Below, in pieces: positions 48,308 through 57,517 of a stretch of 64,000 nt of DNA. Origin of the DNA: Acinetobacter sp. WU_MDCI_Axc73 (lineage in GTDB: Bacteria > Pseudomonadota > Gammaproteobacteria > Pseudomonadales > Moraxellaceae); contig NZ_JAHPRO010000012.1 in assembly GCF_025562455.1 (NCBI RefSeq), forward strand, positions 1 through 64,000. The letters run 5' to 3'. The notes beneath the pieces were generated by a model. The model saw only the letters and a list, made by a program, of their open reading frames with translations, ran no database searches and had not been told where the DNA came from. The position numbers and the translations under genes were made by a program. How positions within the stretch are numbered: the stretch's first letter is position 1; every line of letters begins with the position of its first letter.

Positions 48308-48472
48308 TTATTCACACCATATTTTAGACTTGAGCAACTGTTTGGTTTGCTGACGTTCACGTCGATGTTGTGCTTTTGGTTTTTCAGTTTCATGCATTCC
48401 GCCTTTATGTAATAAAGGCGATAAAGCCACCTGATTTCGCACTTTGATCTTAGGTAATTTGCTAAGCTTCAT
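48308..48472 (-). CDS. Small basic protein downstream of rtcB (54 aa)
   Basis: ATG at 48472 with GAGG six bases upstream; stop at 48308. The product is 54 aa and very basic: MKLSKLPKIKVRNQVALSPL, then LLHKGGMHETEKPKAQ and HRRERQQTKQLLKSKI. It begins 19 bp after the rtcB stop on the same strand, so co-transcription is likely. I recall small proteins with a similar LxKGGxHE core beside RtcB genes in other gammaproteobacteria, but no function is known to me. The basic composition suggests RNA or ribosome binding (inference). Confidence 0.72.
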   Translation of the reverse strand: MKLSKLPKIKVRNQVALSPLLHKGGMHETEKPKAQHRRERQQTKQLLKSKIWCE

Positions 48473-48491
48473 TTATAGCCTCGTCGTTAAA

Positions 48492-49697
48492 TTATCCTTT
48501 TATACAAAGGACTTGTTTAAGCGTATGTACGATTTCAACCAAATCAGCTTGGTTTGCCATGACTTGATCAATGTCTTTATACGCCGCTGGAATTTCATCG
48601 ATAACGCCTGTATCTTTGCGGCATTCGATTCCCTGAGTTTGTTTAATCAAATCTTGTTGATTAAACAAATTTTTGGCTTTACTGCGACTCATTTTACGTC
48701 CTGCACCATGTGAGCATGAGCAAAATGATTCAGCGTTTCCTTTACCACGCACAATATAAGAACAAGCCCCCATAGAGCCAGGAATGATTCCAAGTTCACC
48801 TTCACCTGCACGAATAGCGCCTTTTCGGGTAATCAACAGATTTTCTCCATCATGCTGTTCCTGACTGACATAGTTATGGTGGCAGTTAATGGCTTCCTTC
48901 GTCAGTTGAAATGGCGGTAATAAGGGGCGGATTGCCTCTAAAATTAACCGCATCATTTCTCGACGGTTTTCATAGGCATAAGCTTGTGCCCATTCAACTG
49001 CTTCTACATAGTCATCAAAACTGGTCGACCCTTCAGCAAAGTAACTCAAGTCTTTATCAGGAACATGACCAAAACGATGTTGAGCTTCTTTTTTGGCAAG
49101 TTCAATAAAATAAGTTCCAATCACATTGCCCAAACCACGACTACCTGAATGCAGCATGATCCAGACATCTTGATTTTCATCTACACAGAGTTCAATAAAG
49201 TGGTTACCACCACCGAGCGTTCCGAGTTGTTTTTGCCATGTCATATCAAACTTTCGTAACATTCGAACTAAACCAGAATGTTTGGTAATAATGGGTTTTA
49301 GCCCTTTGTCGAGAGGCGTTAGGGTAGATGCTTTGGCTTTCACCTGTTTATGTAAATCACAACCTACAGGGACTTTTCGTTCAATGGCATTGCGTAAAGC
49401 TGAAAGGTTGTCTGGAAGTTGATTACTTTTCAGATTTAAGCGTACTGCATTCATCCCGCAACCAATGTCTACACCGACCGCAGCAGGAATAATCGCATTT
49501 TTCGTTGGAATGACACTACCAACAGTTGCCCCTTTTCCAACATGTACATCTGGCATCACTGCAATATGGGAATGAATAAACTGCAACTGTGCCATTTTGC
49601 TCAGTTGTTCAATACTGTCATGATCTATATCTGTGGTAAAGATTTTGACAGGTACCCCATAGGCCGCATCTGCATTTAAAATTCTTTGTATACTCAT
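48492..49697 (-). CDS. rtcB: RtcB-family RNA ligase
   Basis: 401 aa from ATG 49697 (MSIQRILNADAAYG); ATG-like starts up to 49715 exist. RtcB joins 2',3'-cyclic phosphate or 3'-phosphate RNA ends to 5'-OH ends using GTP. Metal and guanylylation residues are present: DVHVGKGATVG, AVGVDIGCGMNAVR, GTLGGGNHFIEL, HSGSRGLGN and SCSHGAGRKMSRSKAK, where the His forms the GMP adduct. The shorter length suits the RtcB2-like branch that often accompanies a release factor (PrfH); no prfH is next to it here. A structured leader precedes it. Confidence 0.93.
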   Translation of the reverse strand: MSIQRILNADAAYGVPVKIFTTDIDHDSIEQLSKMAQLQFIHSHIAVMPDVHVGKGATVGSVIPTKNAIIPAAVGVDIGCGMNAVRLNLKSNQLPDNLSALRNAIERKVPVGCDLHKQVKAKASTLTPLDKGLKPIITKHSGLVRMLRKFDMTWQKQLGTLGGGNHFIELCVDENQDVWIMLHSGSRGLGNVIGTYFIELAKKEAQHRFGHVPDKDLSYFAEGSTSFDDYVEAVEWAQAYAYENRREMMRLILEAIRPLLPPFQLTKEAINCHHNYVSQEQHDGENLLITRKGAIRAGEGELGIIPGSMGACSYIVRGKGNAESFCSCSHGAGRKMSRSKAKNLFNQQDLIKQTQGIECRKDTGVIDEIPAAYKDIDQVMANQADLVEIVHTLKQVLCIKG

Positions 49698-49740
49698 ACA
49701 ATCTGTCCGTTTCATTGTTTAAATCTGTCCGAACAGGTAT

Positions 49741-49765
49741 AAAAAAACCTAGCGAATGCTAGGTT
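49741..49765 (-). terminator. Intrinsic terminator inside the rtcB leader
   Basis: On the minus strand AACCTAGC-ATTC-GCTAGGTT is followed by seven T. It lies after the promoter and before the rtcB start with no long gene between, so it would act as an attenuator. Confidence 0.85.
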
Positions 49766-49826
49766 AGATATGCATTCGGACAAGTGATCTTTGGCACTTG
49801 TCCGTGAGTTGACAACGCGCCAATGA

Positions 49827-49856
49827 TTAGTCTTTGGTATCCTTTAGGTTTGGCAT
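49827..49856 (-). CDS. Candidate leader peptide MPNLKDTKD of rtcB
   Basis: A 9-residue ORF (MPNLKDTKD, then TAA) is preceded by TAGGAG with a 7-base spacer. It sits in the loop of a stem that covers the ribosome binding site. Its location between promoter and attenuator matches leader peptides that sense translation. Very short ORFs arise by chance, but the good ribosome binding site and position favour function. Confidence 0.5.
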   Translation of the reverse strand: MPNLKDTKD

Positions 49857-49920
49857 GTTGTAACTCCTATAAAATGGCAGTTTCATTTTAAACTGCGCTA
49901 ATGGTTGAATCTTGATCGCC

Positions 49921-49948
49921 ATCATAATCTTTTATTTTGAAAAGTCAA
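49921..49948 (-). promoter_or_regulatory. Sigma70-type promoter of the rtcB leader
   Basis: On the minus strand TTGACT (49943-49948), a 16-bp spacer and TATGAT (49921-49926) give a near-consensus promoter. Start of transcription would fall near 49914, about 215 bp upstream of the rtcB ATG. The -35 lies 36 bp from the lysP stop (minus strand, upstream gene). Confidence 0.75.
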
Positions 49949-49983
49949 GGGATTGAGATGTGATCGAAAAGTGATGATGAATA

Positions 49984-51444
49984 CTAATCCTGATCGGGTT
50001 TTAAATTCATCTCTTGATAAGACACCAGTTTACTTTTGTATTTCCATTTGTAACCCAGCCAAATTACCAAAAATAAAGGAATACTAATGTAGGTTGAAAG
50101 CAGCCCAATCCAATCCACTTTTCCACCCAAAATAGCTTGATAGTTTTGTCCTAAAATAATGATCGAACATAAAATAAAAGCAAACCACGGTGCAAAAGGG
50201 AAGAACTTAGCGCGGTAGGCTAAATCTTCAAGTTTATAACCTTGTGCCAAATAACCTTTACGGAAACGATAATGTGAAATAGCAATACCTAACCACACAA
50301 TAAAACCACACATCCCCGACATATTAAGTAGCCAGTTAAATACAGCTTGTTCTCCGATAAAAGTGGTTAAGAAGCATAGTGCGGCCACGGCTGTTGTGGC
50401 ATAAAGTGCATGCATGGGTACGCCACGATCATCCAGTTTGGAGAACCATTTTGGCGCACGACCTTCACGTGCCATGTCAAACAGCATACGAGTTGAAGAA
50501 TACATGCCTGAATTTCCTGCCGATAAAATCGCAGTTAAAATCACGGCATTCATCAAGCTTGCTGCAAACGCAAAACCGACTTTTTCATAGAGCAAAGTAA
50601 ATGGAGAAAGGGCAATATCACTACTAGAAGCTGCTTGTAATAAACGTGGATCATCGTAGGAAATTAGTGTCCCAATGATAAAAATACACACAATATAAAA
50701 CAGTAAAATCCGCCAGAAAATCTGCTTGATTGCTAGAGGAATCGTTTTCTTTGGATCTTTAGATTCACCTGCGGCAACGCCAACCATTTCAGTGCCCTGA
50801 AAAGAAAATCCTGCAATCATGGCTACACCAATCATGGCCTGTAAGCCTCCGACAAAAGGCGCATCCTTATACGTCCAGTTGCCAAAAGTCGCTACTCCCG
50901 GTGTCATCATGATTTTGATGATCATGGAAAAGCCAATAATGATAAAGGCAACAATGGCAACGACCTTGACCATGGAAAACCAGAATTCGCTTTCACCAAA
51001 GCCTTTGACGGTCATGGCATTGATGGCAAAGATGACCACGAGGAAGATAGCACTCCAGTAAAATCCAGGTAAGTCTGGAAACCAGAATTTCATAATCAAC
51101 TGAACCGCAACCAGTTCGAAAGCCACTGTAATTGCCCAGTTGTACCAATAGTTCCAGCCTAATGCAAAACCAAAACCATCTTCGACATAACGGCTACCAT
51201 AGGTAAAAAATGCACCCGAAGTTGGATTATGGGTTGCCAACTCGCCCAAGCTGGTCATTAGGAAGTAAATCATTACTCCAATTAATGCATAGGCAAGCAA
51301 TGCTCCACCTGGTCCCGCATTGGCAATGGTTGAACCTGAAGCAAGAAACAAGCCTGTGCCGATTGAGCCGCCAATCGCGATCATGTTTAAATGGCGAGCA
51401 CCAAGCTTACGTTGAAGCTTTTCAGGTCGAATCATTTCACTCAT
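49984..51444 (-). CDS. lysP: Lysine-specific permease LysP-like amino acid transporter
   Basis: 486 aa, APC family with about twelve membrane segments. Strong resemblance to E. coli LysP from memory: KLGARHLNMIAIGGSIGTGL, FLMTSLGELATHNPTSG, FALGWNYWYNWAITVAFELV, GFSFQGTEMVGVAAGESKDP and SAGNSGMYSSTRML. It should import lysine with protons. It lies 13 bp after rsmC on the same strand. The next gene downstream has its own promoter at 49921-49948. Confidence 0.85.
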   Translation of the reverse strand: MSEMIRPEKLQRKLGARHLNMIAIGGSIGTGLFLASGSTIANAGPGGALLAYALIGVMIYFLMTSLGELATHNPTSGAFFTYGSRYVEDGFGFALGWNYWYNWAITVAFELVAVQLIMKFWFPDLPGFYWSAIFLVVIFAINAMTVKGFGESEFWFSMVKVVAIVAFIIIGFSMIIKIMMTPGVATFGNWTYKDAPFVGGLQAMIGVAMIAGFSFQGTEMVGVAAGESKDPKKTIPLAIKQIFWRILLFYIVCIFIIGTLISYDDPRLLQAASSSDIALSPFTLLYEKVGFAFAASLMNAVILTAILSAGNSGMYSSTRMLFDMAREGRAPKWFSKLDDRGVPMHALYATTAVAALCFLTTFIGEQAVFNWLLNMSGMCGFIVWLGIAISHYRFRKGYLAQGYKLEDLAYRAKFFPFAPWFAFILCSIIILGQNYQAILGGKVDWIGLLSTYISIPLFLVIWLGYKWKYKSKLVSYQEMNLKPDQD

Positions 51445-51457
51445 GAAAATTCCTTAA

Positions 51458-52477
51458 TCATTGGGATGCTTGGGCATAGAGCACTTTGAATCCTTGTTGA
51501 TCTGCAAGGGTGTCGCAGCGACCAAATTGTTGTTCTATCAAAACGGAATAATTTAAAAAGCGATTTGCCACAAGCCACAATTCACCATTTATGGTCAAAT
51601 GTTGTTTGGCTTGCTTGCATAAACCCTCACTCGCGGCATAGTCAGTATGAATTCCCTGATGAAAAGGAGGGTTGCTGACAATTGCATCTAGTTGCGGGGG
51701 CGCATCATGAATTCCTGTGACTGCCTGAATATGAAGCTGTTCTAAATTAAGTCTATTTCGATGAAATGTCATTTCAGTGGAACATAGTGCAAAGGCATCA
51801 ACATCTAGCGCATAAATTTCATTATGCTGATTGAGTGTGGCCAAATAGGCACTAATCACACCAGCGCCACAACCAAAGTCGGCAAGTTTACCCGATTTTA
51901 TATTATTTAGATAAGGTAAAAGAATGGCGGTTCCAACGTCTAAATGATTTTGACTAAACACACCGGGTAGAGCGCAGATCTGAAGTTCAGTCTGATTGAC
52001 TTGGACGGTATACGTTTTTACCCAGTTTTGCAGTGGCTTCAGCGTTTCAGTTTTTTGCAAAATACATTGCCATAGCTGACAATGTCGAGCGCTATCAAGC
52101 TTAAGATTTTTACCTAAGGCTTGTAGCTGTTTGGCCGCACGTTCTACGCCGCCTTTTTTTTCACCCACCAAAAAAATGGATTGACCTTGAGGAAGATGGC
52201 TGGCCACCACATGCAAAATATAGCTCAATAATTCTTTCGATTTTGGTACAAAGATGATGACTTGATCGATTGGTGTCTTTGGAAACTCTACTGAGAAATG
52301 CGAAATAAACTGCTGCTGATCGAAATATTGATGATCAGCAAAGTTCCATGTCCAGATCGAAATATTTAAATCGTTGGGCAATTTACGTGCAAGTTCATCC
52401 GCAGGTGCATTAATCAGTAATATCTGACCTGATAAAAACTGTTGTTGGCGCAGTACGACTTCACTACGTGGATCCAT
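51458..52477 (-). CDS. rsmC: 16S rRNA guanine-1207 N2-methyltransferase RsmC
   Basis: 339 aa. Two related halves: an N-terminal non-catalytic methyltransferase-like domain and a C-terminal domain with SAM motif [37 protein letters not shown] and catalytic [13 protein letters not shown] (NPPF). RsmC methylates G1207 in helix 34 of 16S rRNA. The N-terminal [16 protein letters not shown] is typical. It starts just after the NCS2 gene's terminator and leads into lysP. Confidence 0.94.
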   Translation of the reverse strand: MDPRSEVVLRQQQFLSGQILLINAPADELARKLPNDLNISIWTWNFADHQYFDQQQFISHFSVEFPKTPIDQVIIFVPKSKELLSYILHVVASHLPQGQSIFLVGEKKGGVERAAKQLQALGKNLKLDSARHCQLWQCILQKTETLKPLQNWVKTYTVQVNQTELQICALPGVFSQNHLDVGTAILLPYLNNIKSGKLADFGCGAGVISAYLATLNQHNEIYALDVDAFALCSTEMTFHRNRLNLEQLHIQAVTGIHDAPPQLDAIVSNPPFHQGIHTDYAASEGLCKQAKQHLTINGELWLVANRFLNYSVLIEQQFGRCDTLADQQGFKVLYAQASQ

Positions 52478-52502
52478 TATGTTTAACTCTCATGAATAAG
52501 AA

Positions 52503-52522
52503 AGCCCAGTCAAACTGGGCAA
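52503..52522 (-). terminator. Terminator after the NCS2 permease gene
   Basis: GCCCAGT and ACTGGGC form a 7-bp stem followed by TTTCTT on the minus strand; it lies between the NCS2 stop at 52542 and the rsmC start at 52477. Confidence 0.75.
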
Positions 52523-52541
52523 ATTCTTTAAATTGCCCGAT

Positions 52542-53930
52542 TTAATCTTGATTTCTCTGATATTGATGTTCTGGCAATACGATATTTAAGATTAAAGCAG
52601 CAATACCACCTGTGGCGACGCCTGAACTAAAAATATTTTTAAACAGTTCAGGTAAGTGTCCAAGAATTTGTGGTACCTGAGCAACCCCTAGTCCTAAAGC
52701 CAGTGAAATGGCAATAATCAACAGCGCACGACGATCCAGACGAATACTGGATAAAATATTAATCCCTGATGCAGCCACAGCACCGAACATGACCATCACC
52801 GCGCCACCTAAAACTGCTTGTGGTACTGCTTGAATCACACCTGAAACCATTGGAAACAATCCGAGTATCATCAATAAAATTGCAATCCAAATCCCAACAT
52901 ATCGACTTGCAACACCCGTCAGTTGAATAACACCATTATTTTGAGCAAATACTGAACTCGGGAAAGTGTTAAATAAACCCGCAAGTAGAGAATTTGCACC
53001 ATTGACCAAAACGCCACCTTTAATACGCTCCATCCATTTTGAACCGTTTACGGGTTCATTGGATAGTTTACTGGTCGCAGTAATATCACCAATCGCTTCT
53101 AAAGAAGTCACTAGATAAATAAATGCCATTGGGATAAATAAGCTCCATGAAAAGCTTAATCCAAAGTGCATCGGTGTTGGAATTTGTACCAATGGTGTTT
53201 CATGCAGACCTGAAAAATCCAGATGCCCCATAAAACCAGCCAGTATATAACCGACAATCAGCGCAATCAAAATAGCCGAACTTTTAACCCAAATGACCTG
53301 AATACGATTTAGTAGGATAATAATCGCAAGAACTGTACATGACATAATCAGGTTATCTGTACTCGCAAAGGTTTGGTTTTGCATCGCCTGATAACCACCG
53401 CCCATACTAATCAAACCTTCTTTAATTAAGGTCAAACCAATCATGAGTACCACGATACCTGTGACTAGCGGTGTGATCAGTTTTTTGACCCACGGTAGAA
53501 TTCGAGATACACCCATTTCAATAAACGAGCCTGCAATCACTACACCAAAAATAGCCGCCATAACCTCATTCACTGGCGTTCCTGCTGCCACCATCGCGCT
53601 ACCGACTCCGATAATCGGGCCAATAAAGTTAAAACTGGTACCTTGAACGATGAGTAAGCCTGCGCCAAATGGCCCGACTTTTTTACATTGTAAAAATGTT
53701 GCGATCCCAGAAATAACCAAAGACATGGATAAAATCATGTTGGTTTCTTCACGAGAAACACCGAGCGCCAGACAAATTAGCAGTCCTGGTGTAACAATAG
53801 GGACAATAATTGCTAAAAGATGTTGCAGGGCAGCAAGAAAAGAAACAAAAGGAGTCGGTCGGTCATTCAGGCCATAAATCAAATCAAGTTTTTCGCCTGA
53901 TTTTGGCGTAGAGTCTTGTACATCAGACAT
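52542..53930 (-). CDS. NCS2-family nucleobase:cation symporter (xanthine/uric acid type)
   Basis: 462 aa with about fourteen hydrophobic segments. The NCS2 signature QNNGVIQLTGVASRYVG is intact, and GLNDRPTPFVSFLAALQHLLAI is the usual start. The QNNGVIxLTG form is more typical of xanthine or urate carriers (XanP/UacT) than of uracil UraA. It would import purine bases with protons. It is divergent from typA, sharing the gap 53931-54106. Confidence 0.88.
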   Translation of the reverse strand: MSDVQDSTPKSGEKLDLIYGLNDRPTPFVSFLAALQHLLAIIVPIVTPGLLICLALGVSREETNMILSMSLVISGIATFLQCKKVGPFGAGLLIVQGTSFNFIGPIIGVGSAMVAAGTPVNEVMAAIFGVVIAGSFIEMGVSRILPWVKKLITPLVTGIVVLMIGLTLIKEGLISMGGGYQAMQNQTFASTDNLIMSCTVLAIIILLNRIQVIWVKSSAILIALIVGYILAGFMGHLDFSGLHETPLVQIPTPMHFGLSFSWSLFIPMAFIYLVTSLEAIGDITATSKLSNEPVNGSKWMERIKGGVLVNGANSLLAGLFNTFPSSVFAQNNGVIQLTGVASRYVGIWIAILLMILGLFPMVSGVIQAVPQAVLGGAVMVMFGAVAASGINILSSIRLDRRALLIIAISLALGLGVAQVPQILGHLPELFKNIFSSGVATGGIAALILNIVLPEHQYQRNQD

Positions 53931-54106
53931 GAGAGATTAAATCTTAAACTTCAAATTGGCGCTATTCTAATCGAGATAATTGCCTTTACCCAAGAAAAAA
54001 CGACGAAGACATGAAAAAAATACGGGCATGTCAATAAACTGTCACTACTTTTATGTAGGATTTTTCTGTATAATTTGCCCTCAAGTTTTAGGCTTATCGA
54101 ATTTTC

Positions 54107-55942
54107 ATGTCAGATATCAAAAATCTCCGCAATATTGCAATTATTGCACACGTCGACCATGGTAAAACCACGCTTGTCGATAAACTTCTTCAACAATCAG
54201 GTGCTTTGGGTGATCGTGCAGGCGAGATTGAGCGTGTCATGGACTCGAATGCGCTTGAAAGCGAACGTGGTATTACCATCTTAGCGAAAAACACCTCGAT
54301 TACTTGGTTAGATAAGCGTAGTGATACGACTTACCGTATCAATATCGTGGATACACCGGGACACGCCGACTTTGGTGGTGAAGTAGAACGTGTATTGTCT
54401 ATGGTGGACTGCGTATTACTGTTGGTTGATGCTCAAGAAGGCCCAATGCCACAAACTCGTTTCGTGACGCAAAAAGCGTTTGCGCGTGGTTTGAAGCCAA
54501 TCGTGATCATTAACAAAGTCGACAAGCCAAGCGCTCGTCCAGACTGGGTAATCGATCAAGTATTTGATTTGTTTGATAACTTGGGTGCAACCGACGAACA
54601 GTTAGATTTCCCAATCGTTTATGCTTCAGGTTTACGTGGTGTTGCAGGTCCAGCGCCAGAAGAATTAGCTGAAGACATGACACCATTGTTTGAGACGATT
54701 GTAGACATTGTTGAGCCACCAGCAGTAGATGCCGATGGTCCATTCCAAATGCAAATTTCATCGCTTGACTATAATAGCTTCGTGGGTGTAATTGGTGTTG
54801 GTCGTATTCAACGTGGTTCAGTTAAAACCAATACTCCAGTGACTGTGATTGATAAAGAAGGTAAGACACGTAATGGTCGTATCTTAAAAATCATGGGTTA
54901 CCACGGTTTAGAGCGTATTGATGTTGAAGAGGCATCTGCGGGCGACATCGTATGTATTACAGGTATTGATGCACTTAACATTTCTGACACGATTTGTGAT
55001 CCGAAAAATGTAGAAGCATTACCGCCATTGTCTGTAGATGAACCAACGGTATCTATGACATTCCAGGTAAACAACTCACCGTTTGCTGGTAAAGAAGGTA
55101 AGTTTGTGACTTCACGTAATATTCGTGAACGTCTTGACCGCGAATTGATCCATAACGTTGCACTTCGTGTAGAAGATACAGACAGTCCAGACCGTTTCAA
55201 AGTGTCAGGTCGTGGTGAACTTCACCTTTCTGTTTTGATTGAAAACATGCGCCGTGAAGGTTTCGAAATGGGCGTTTCACGTCCACAAGTGATCATCAAA
55301 GAAGTTGATGGTGAAAAACAAGAACCATATGAAAACGTAACGTTTGATGTTGAAGAACAACATCAAGGTGCGGTGATGGAGCAAATGGGTCACCGTAAAG
55401 GTGAAATGACCAATATGGAAGTCGACGGTAAAGGTCGTATCCGTATTGAAGCAACTGTTCCTTCACGTGGTTTGATTGGTTTCCGTTCAGAATTCTTAAC
55501 CATGACTTCTGGTACAGGAATCATGACATCAAGCTTTTCACATTATGGCCCTGTGAAACAAGGTACTGTGGCGAAACGTCAAAACGGTGTATTGATCTCG
55601 ATGGTTCAAGGGACTTGCTTGGGTTATGCATTGTTCAGCTTGCAAGACCGTGGCCGTTTGTTTGCTAAACCACAGTTGGAAGTTTATGAAGGCATGATCG
55701 TCGGGATTAACTCGCGTTCAGACGATATGGTTGTAAACCCAACCAAAGCAAAACAATTAACCAACGTACGTGCATCTGGTACCGATGATGCCTTAACTTT
55801 AACACCTGCAATTGAATACACGCTTGAACAAGCGCTTGAATTCATTGAAGATGATGAGTTAGTTGAAGTTACCCCTAAATCAATTCGTATTCGTAAGCGT
55901 TATTTGACTGAAAATGAACGTAAACGTAATCGTGATAAATAA
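54107..55942 (+). CDS. typA: Translational GTPase TypA (BipA)
   Basis: 611 aa. Translation-factor G domain: [33 protein letters not shown] and [14 protein letters not shown]. Elongation-factor-like domains follow, and the end is [20 protein letters not shown], matching TypA. It binds the ribosome under stress and assists 50S assembly and cold adaptation. The upstream sequence has TATAAT at 54069-54074, a possible -10. A strong terminator follows the stop. Confidence 0.97.
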   Translation: MSDIKNLRNIAIIAHVDHGKTTLVDKLLQQSGALGDRAGEIERVMDSNALESERGITILAKNTSITWLDKRSDTTYRINIVDTPGHADFGGEVERVLSMVDCVLLLVDAQEGPMPQTRFVTQKAFARGLKPIVIINKVDKPSARPDWVIDQVFDLFDNLGATDEQLDFPIVYASGLRGVAGPAPEELAEDMTPLFETIVDIVEPPAVDADGPFQMQISSLDYNSFVGVIGVGRIQRGSVKTNTPVTVIDKEGKTRNGRILKIMGYHGLERIDVEEASAGDIVCITGIDALNISDTICDPKNVEALPPLSVDEPTVSMTFQVNNSPFAGKEGKFVTSRNIRERLDRELIHNVALRVEDTDSPDRFKVSGRGELHLSVLIENMRREGFEMGVSRPQVIIKEVDGEKQEPYENVTFDVEEQHQGAVMEQMGHRKGEMTNMEVDGKGRIRIEATVPSRGLIGFRSEFLTMTSGTGIMTSSFSHYGPVKQGTVAKRQNGVLISMVQGTCLGYALFSLQDRGRLFAKPQLEVYEGMIVGINSRSDDMVVNPTKAKQLTNVRASGTDDALTLTPAIEYTLEQALEFIEDDELVEVTPKSIRIRKRYLTENERKRNRDK

Positions 55943-55962
55943 TTTATTTTTGATTTAAGTTC

Positions 55963-55994
55963 AAAAACCGCTAAATTCGTTTAGCGGTTTTTTA
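55963..55994 (+). terminator. typA terminator
   Basis: AAAAACCGCTAAA-TTCG-TTTAGCGGTTTTT, a perfect 13-bp stem with a UUCG loop and T run, 20 bp after the typA stop. Confidence 0.93.
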
Positions 55995-56197
55995 TTGGCG
56001 ATTAAATATTTTATTGACTAAGCTTAAGTTCATATTTTCATTCAAATAAAAATGTTGTTAAAGTGTGAAATAACTTTCTTTTTTTTGGAAAAATATTAAA
56101 TTAACAAACATTAGCACATAATCCATTAACACTCATGTTAAGCCGTGATTAGAACAAAAAACAAGGGAATAGCGGTTCCCAACTGGAGAAAATAGAG

Positions 56198-56632
56198 ATG
56201 AGTATTATTCAAGAATTCAAAGAATTCGCTGTTAAGGGCAATATGATTGATCTGGCTGTCGGTGTCATCATCGGTGGTGCATTTGGTAAAATCGTCGACT
56301 CATTAGTCAAAGATATCATTATGCCGTTAATCACTGTCATTACAGGTGGCGGCGTGGATTTCACCCAGAAGTTCGTTGTTTTGGGTGCCAATCCCAATAA
56401 CTTACAATCATTGGATGCTCTGCAAAAAGCAGGGGTGAATGTACTGACATATGGTAATTTCCTTACCATTCTAATTAACTTCCTGATCTTGGCTTGGGTC
56501 GTATTTTTGATGGTGAAACTAATTAACCGTATGCGTCGTAATCAGGCAGAGCCAGCACCTGCGGCAACACCAGAAGATATTGAGCTTCTTCGTGAAATTC
56601 GTGATGAACTTAAAAATCGTCCAAAAGTTTAA
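56198..56632 (+). CDS. mscL: Large-conductance mechanosensitive channel
   Basis: 144 aa, the usual size. Two membrane helices: TM1 with [22 protein letters not shown] (the gate) and TM2 in [20 protein letters not shown]. The N-terminal amphipathic helix [15 protein letters not shown] and a C-terminal bundle ([18 protein letters not shown]) are present. It opens on membrane tension to relieve hypo-osmotic shock. A terminator follows closely. Its upstream gap is AT-rich, with no other feature seen. Confidence 0.97.
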   Translation: MSIIQEFKEFAVKGNMIDLAVGVIIGGAFGKIVDSLVKDIIMPLITVITGGGVDFTQKFVVLGANPNNLQSLDALQKAGVNVLTYGNFLTILINFLILAWVVFLMVKLINRMRRNQAEPAPAATPEDIELLREIRDELKNRPKV

Positions 56633-56646
56633 TATCACTCAGTATT

Positions 56647-56675
56647 AAAACGGCATCATATATGCCGTTTTTTTA
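56647..56675 (+). terminator. mscL terminator
   Basis: AAAACGGCAT and ATGCCGTTTT form a 10-bp stem followed by a T run, 14 bp after the mscL stop. Confidence 0.9.
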
Positions 56676-56794
56676 TGGATATTAGATTGATCTTGGAAAT
56701 ATCGTGGTGATGAGATCAATGGCTTGAGCTTTTTTTCAGAGTGCTTAAAATATGGCGACTGAAAATACTAGCCAACCATAGGATTTATTCAAAC

Positions 56795-57157
56795 ATGAAT
56801 CGACTCTTTGCTTATGGAACTTTATGTCCAGATCGTGAAAACGCGCACATTTTGGGAAATATTGGTGGCGAATGGCAAAAGGCTTCAGTGAATGGCGTGG
56901 TGCATACTTTAGACTGGGGGCCCGATCAGGGTTTACCTGCACTGGTGTTAGATGAAAATGCACCAAAGGTATCTGGTTTAGTGTTTAGTACCGATAAACT
57001 GGCTGAACATTGGCCGATGTTGGATGAGTTTGAAGGTTTTCAATATCAGCGAGTCAAGGTGATGGTGGAATTTGAAACAGGGGAAATGATCGAAAGTTGG
57101 ACCTATCAAATGAATCCTCATGCAAAACAAATGCAACTAGAAAGTGAAAGGACTTAA
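56795..57157 (+). CDS. Gamma-glutamylcyclotransferase (GGCT)-fold protein
   Basis: 120 aa from ATG 56795; the longer frame from 56741 has no ribosome binding site. The YGTLCPDREN motif at the N-terminus (YGTL) binds the gamma-glutamyl group, and DEFEGFQYQRV holds the expected catalytic Glu. Relatives include YtfP and GGCT-like proteins of unknown substrate. The gene is convergent with ppiC. Function by fold only. Confidence 0.85.
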   Translation: MNRLFAYGTLCPDRENAHILGNIGGEWQKASVNGVVHTLDWGPDQGLPALVLDENAPKVSGLVFSTDKLAEHWPMLDEFEGFQYQRVKVMVEFETGEMIESWTYQMNPHAKQMQLESERT

Positions 57158-57196
57158 GTTTTTAAGACTTGCGTCCCTTTTCTTCCCTACGGCAGT

Positions 57197-57484
57197 CTAT
57201 GCAAATTCGGTTCTAAATTTAACTTCAAGCAAATGAAAACCAAACTGGCTTTTGATTGGGCCGTGTAAAATTCGTTCAGCCGCAGTAAATACGAGTTTAT
57301 CGATGACAGGAACAAGTTGCCCCTTTTTAACTTCACCAAGCTCACCACCACGTTTGGCTGAGTTACAGGTAGAATATTGTTTGGCAATTTTGGAAAAATC
57401 AGCACCAGATAAAATTTTCTTTTTTAGCTGTTCAGCAAGATCTTTGTCTTTAACCAGAATATGTCGAACAATTGCAGTTTGCAT
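57197..57484 (-). CDS. ppiC: Parvulin peptidyl-prolyl cis-trans isomerase PpiC-like
   Basis: 95 aa from ATG 57484, which has TAGGAG eight bases upstream; ATG 57490 leaves only a 2-base spacer. One parvulin domain: VRHILVKDKDLAEQLKKKIL, GADFSKIAKQYSTCNSAKRG, GELGEVKKGQLVPVIDKLVF and GPIKSQFGFHLLEV, close to E. coli PpiC in length and layout. It catalyses proline isomerisation in the cytoplasm. It follows mutM by 33 bp, so co-transcription with mutM is likely. Confidence 0.93.
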   Translation of the reverse strand: MQTAIVRHILVKDKDLAEQLKKKILSGADFSKIAKQYSTCNSAKRGGELGEVKKGQLVPVIDKLVFTAAERILHGPIKSQFGFHLLEVKFRTEFA

Positions 57485-57517
57485 GGGCATGTCTCCTACG
57501 TCTGTTGAGGACAAATT

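Larger units (their letters stand above)
49698..49914 (-). promoter_or_regulatory. Putative attenuator leader of rtcB
   Basis: In transcript order: a 7-bp hairpin (49877-49896); a ribosome binding site and 9-codon ORF (49827-49856); a stem joining 49857-49866 to 49806-49816 with one bulge, able to cover that ribosome binding site; a perfect 10-bp hairpin (49777-49786 with 49795-49804); an intrinsic terminator (49741-49765); then TGTCCG repeats before the rtcB ATG. GAATGC at 49772-49777 can pair with 49754-49759, which would break the terminator. An 8-bp pairing of 49775-49782 with 49726-49733 is a further alternative. Pairings are by eye; the regulatory role is inferred. Confidence 0.62.

Noticed and set aside
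48170-49715. A prfH partner next to rtcB
   Set aside because: No release-factor-like GGQ protein is encoded next to rtcB on either strand; only the 54-aa basic ORF is found.
57143-57182. Terminator between the GGCT gene and ppiC
   Set aside because: Weak, interrupted complementarity only (AAAGGACTTAAG with AAGACTTGCGTCCC); not convincing enough to list.
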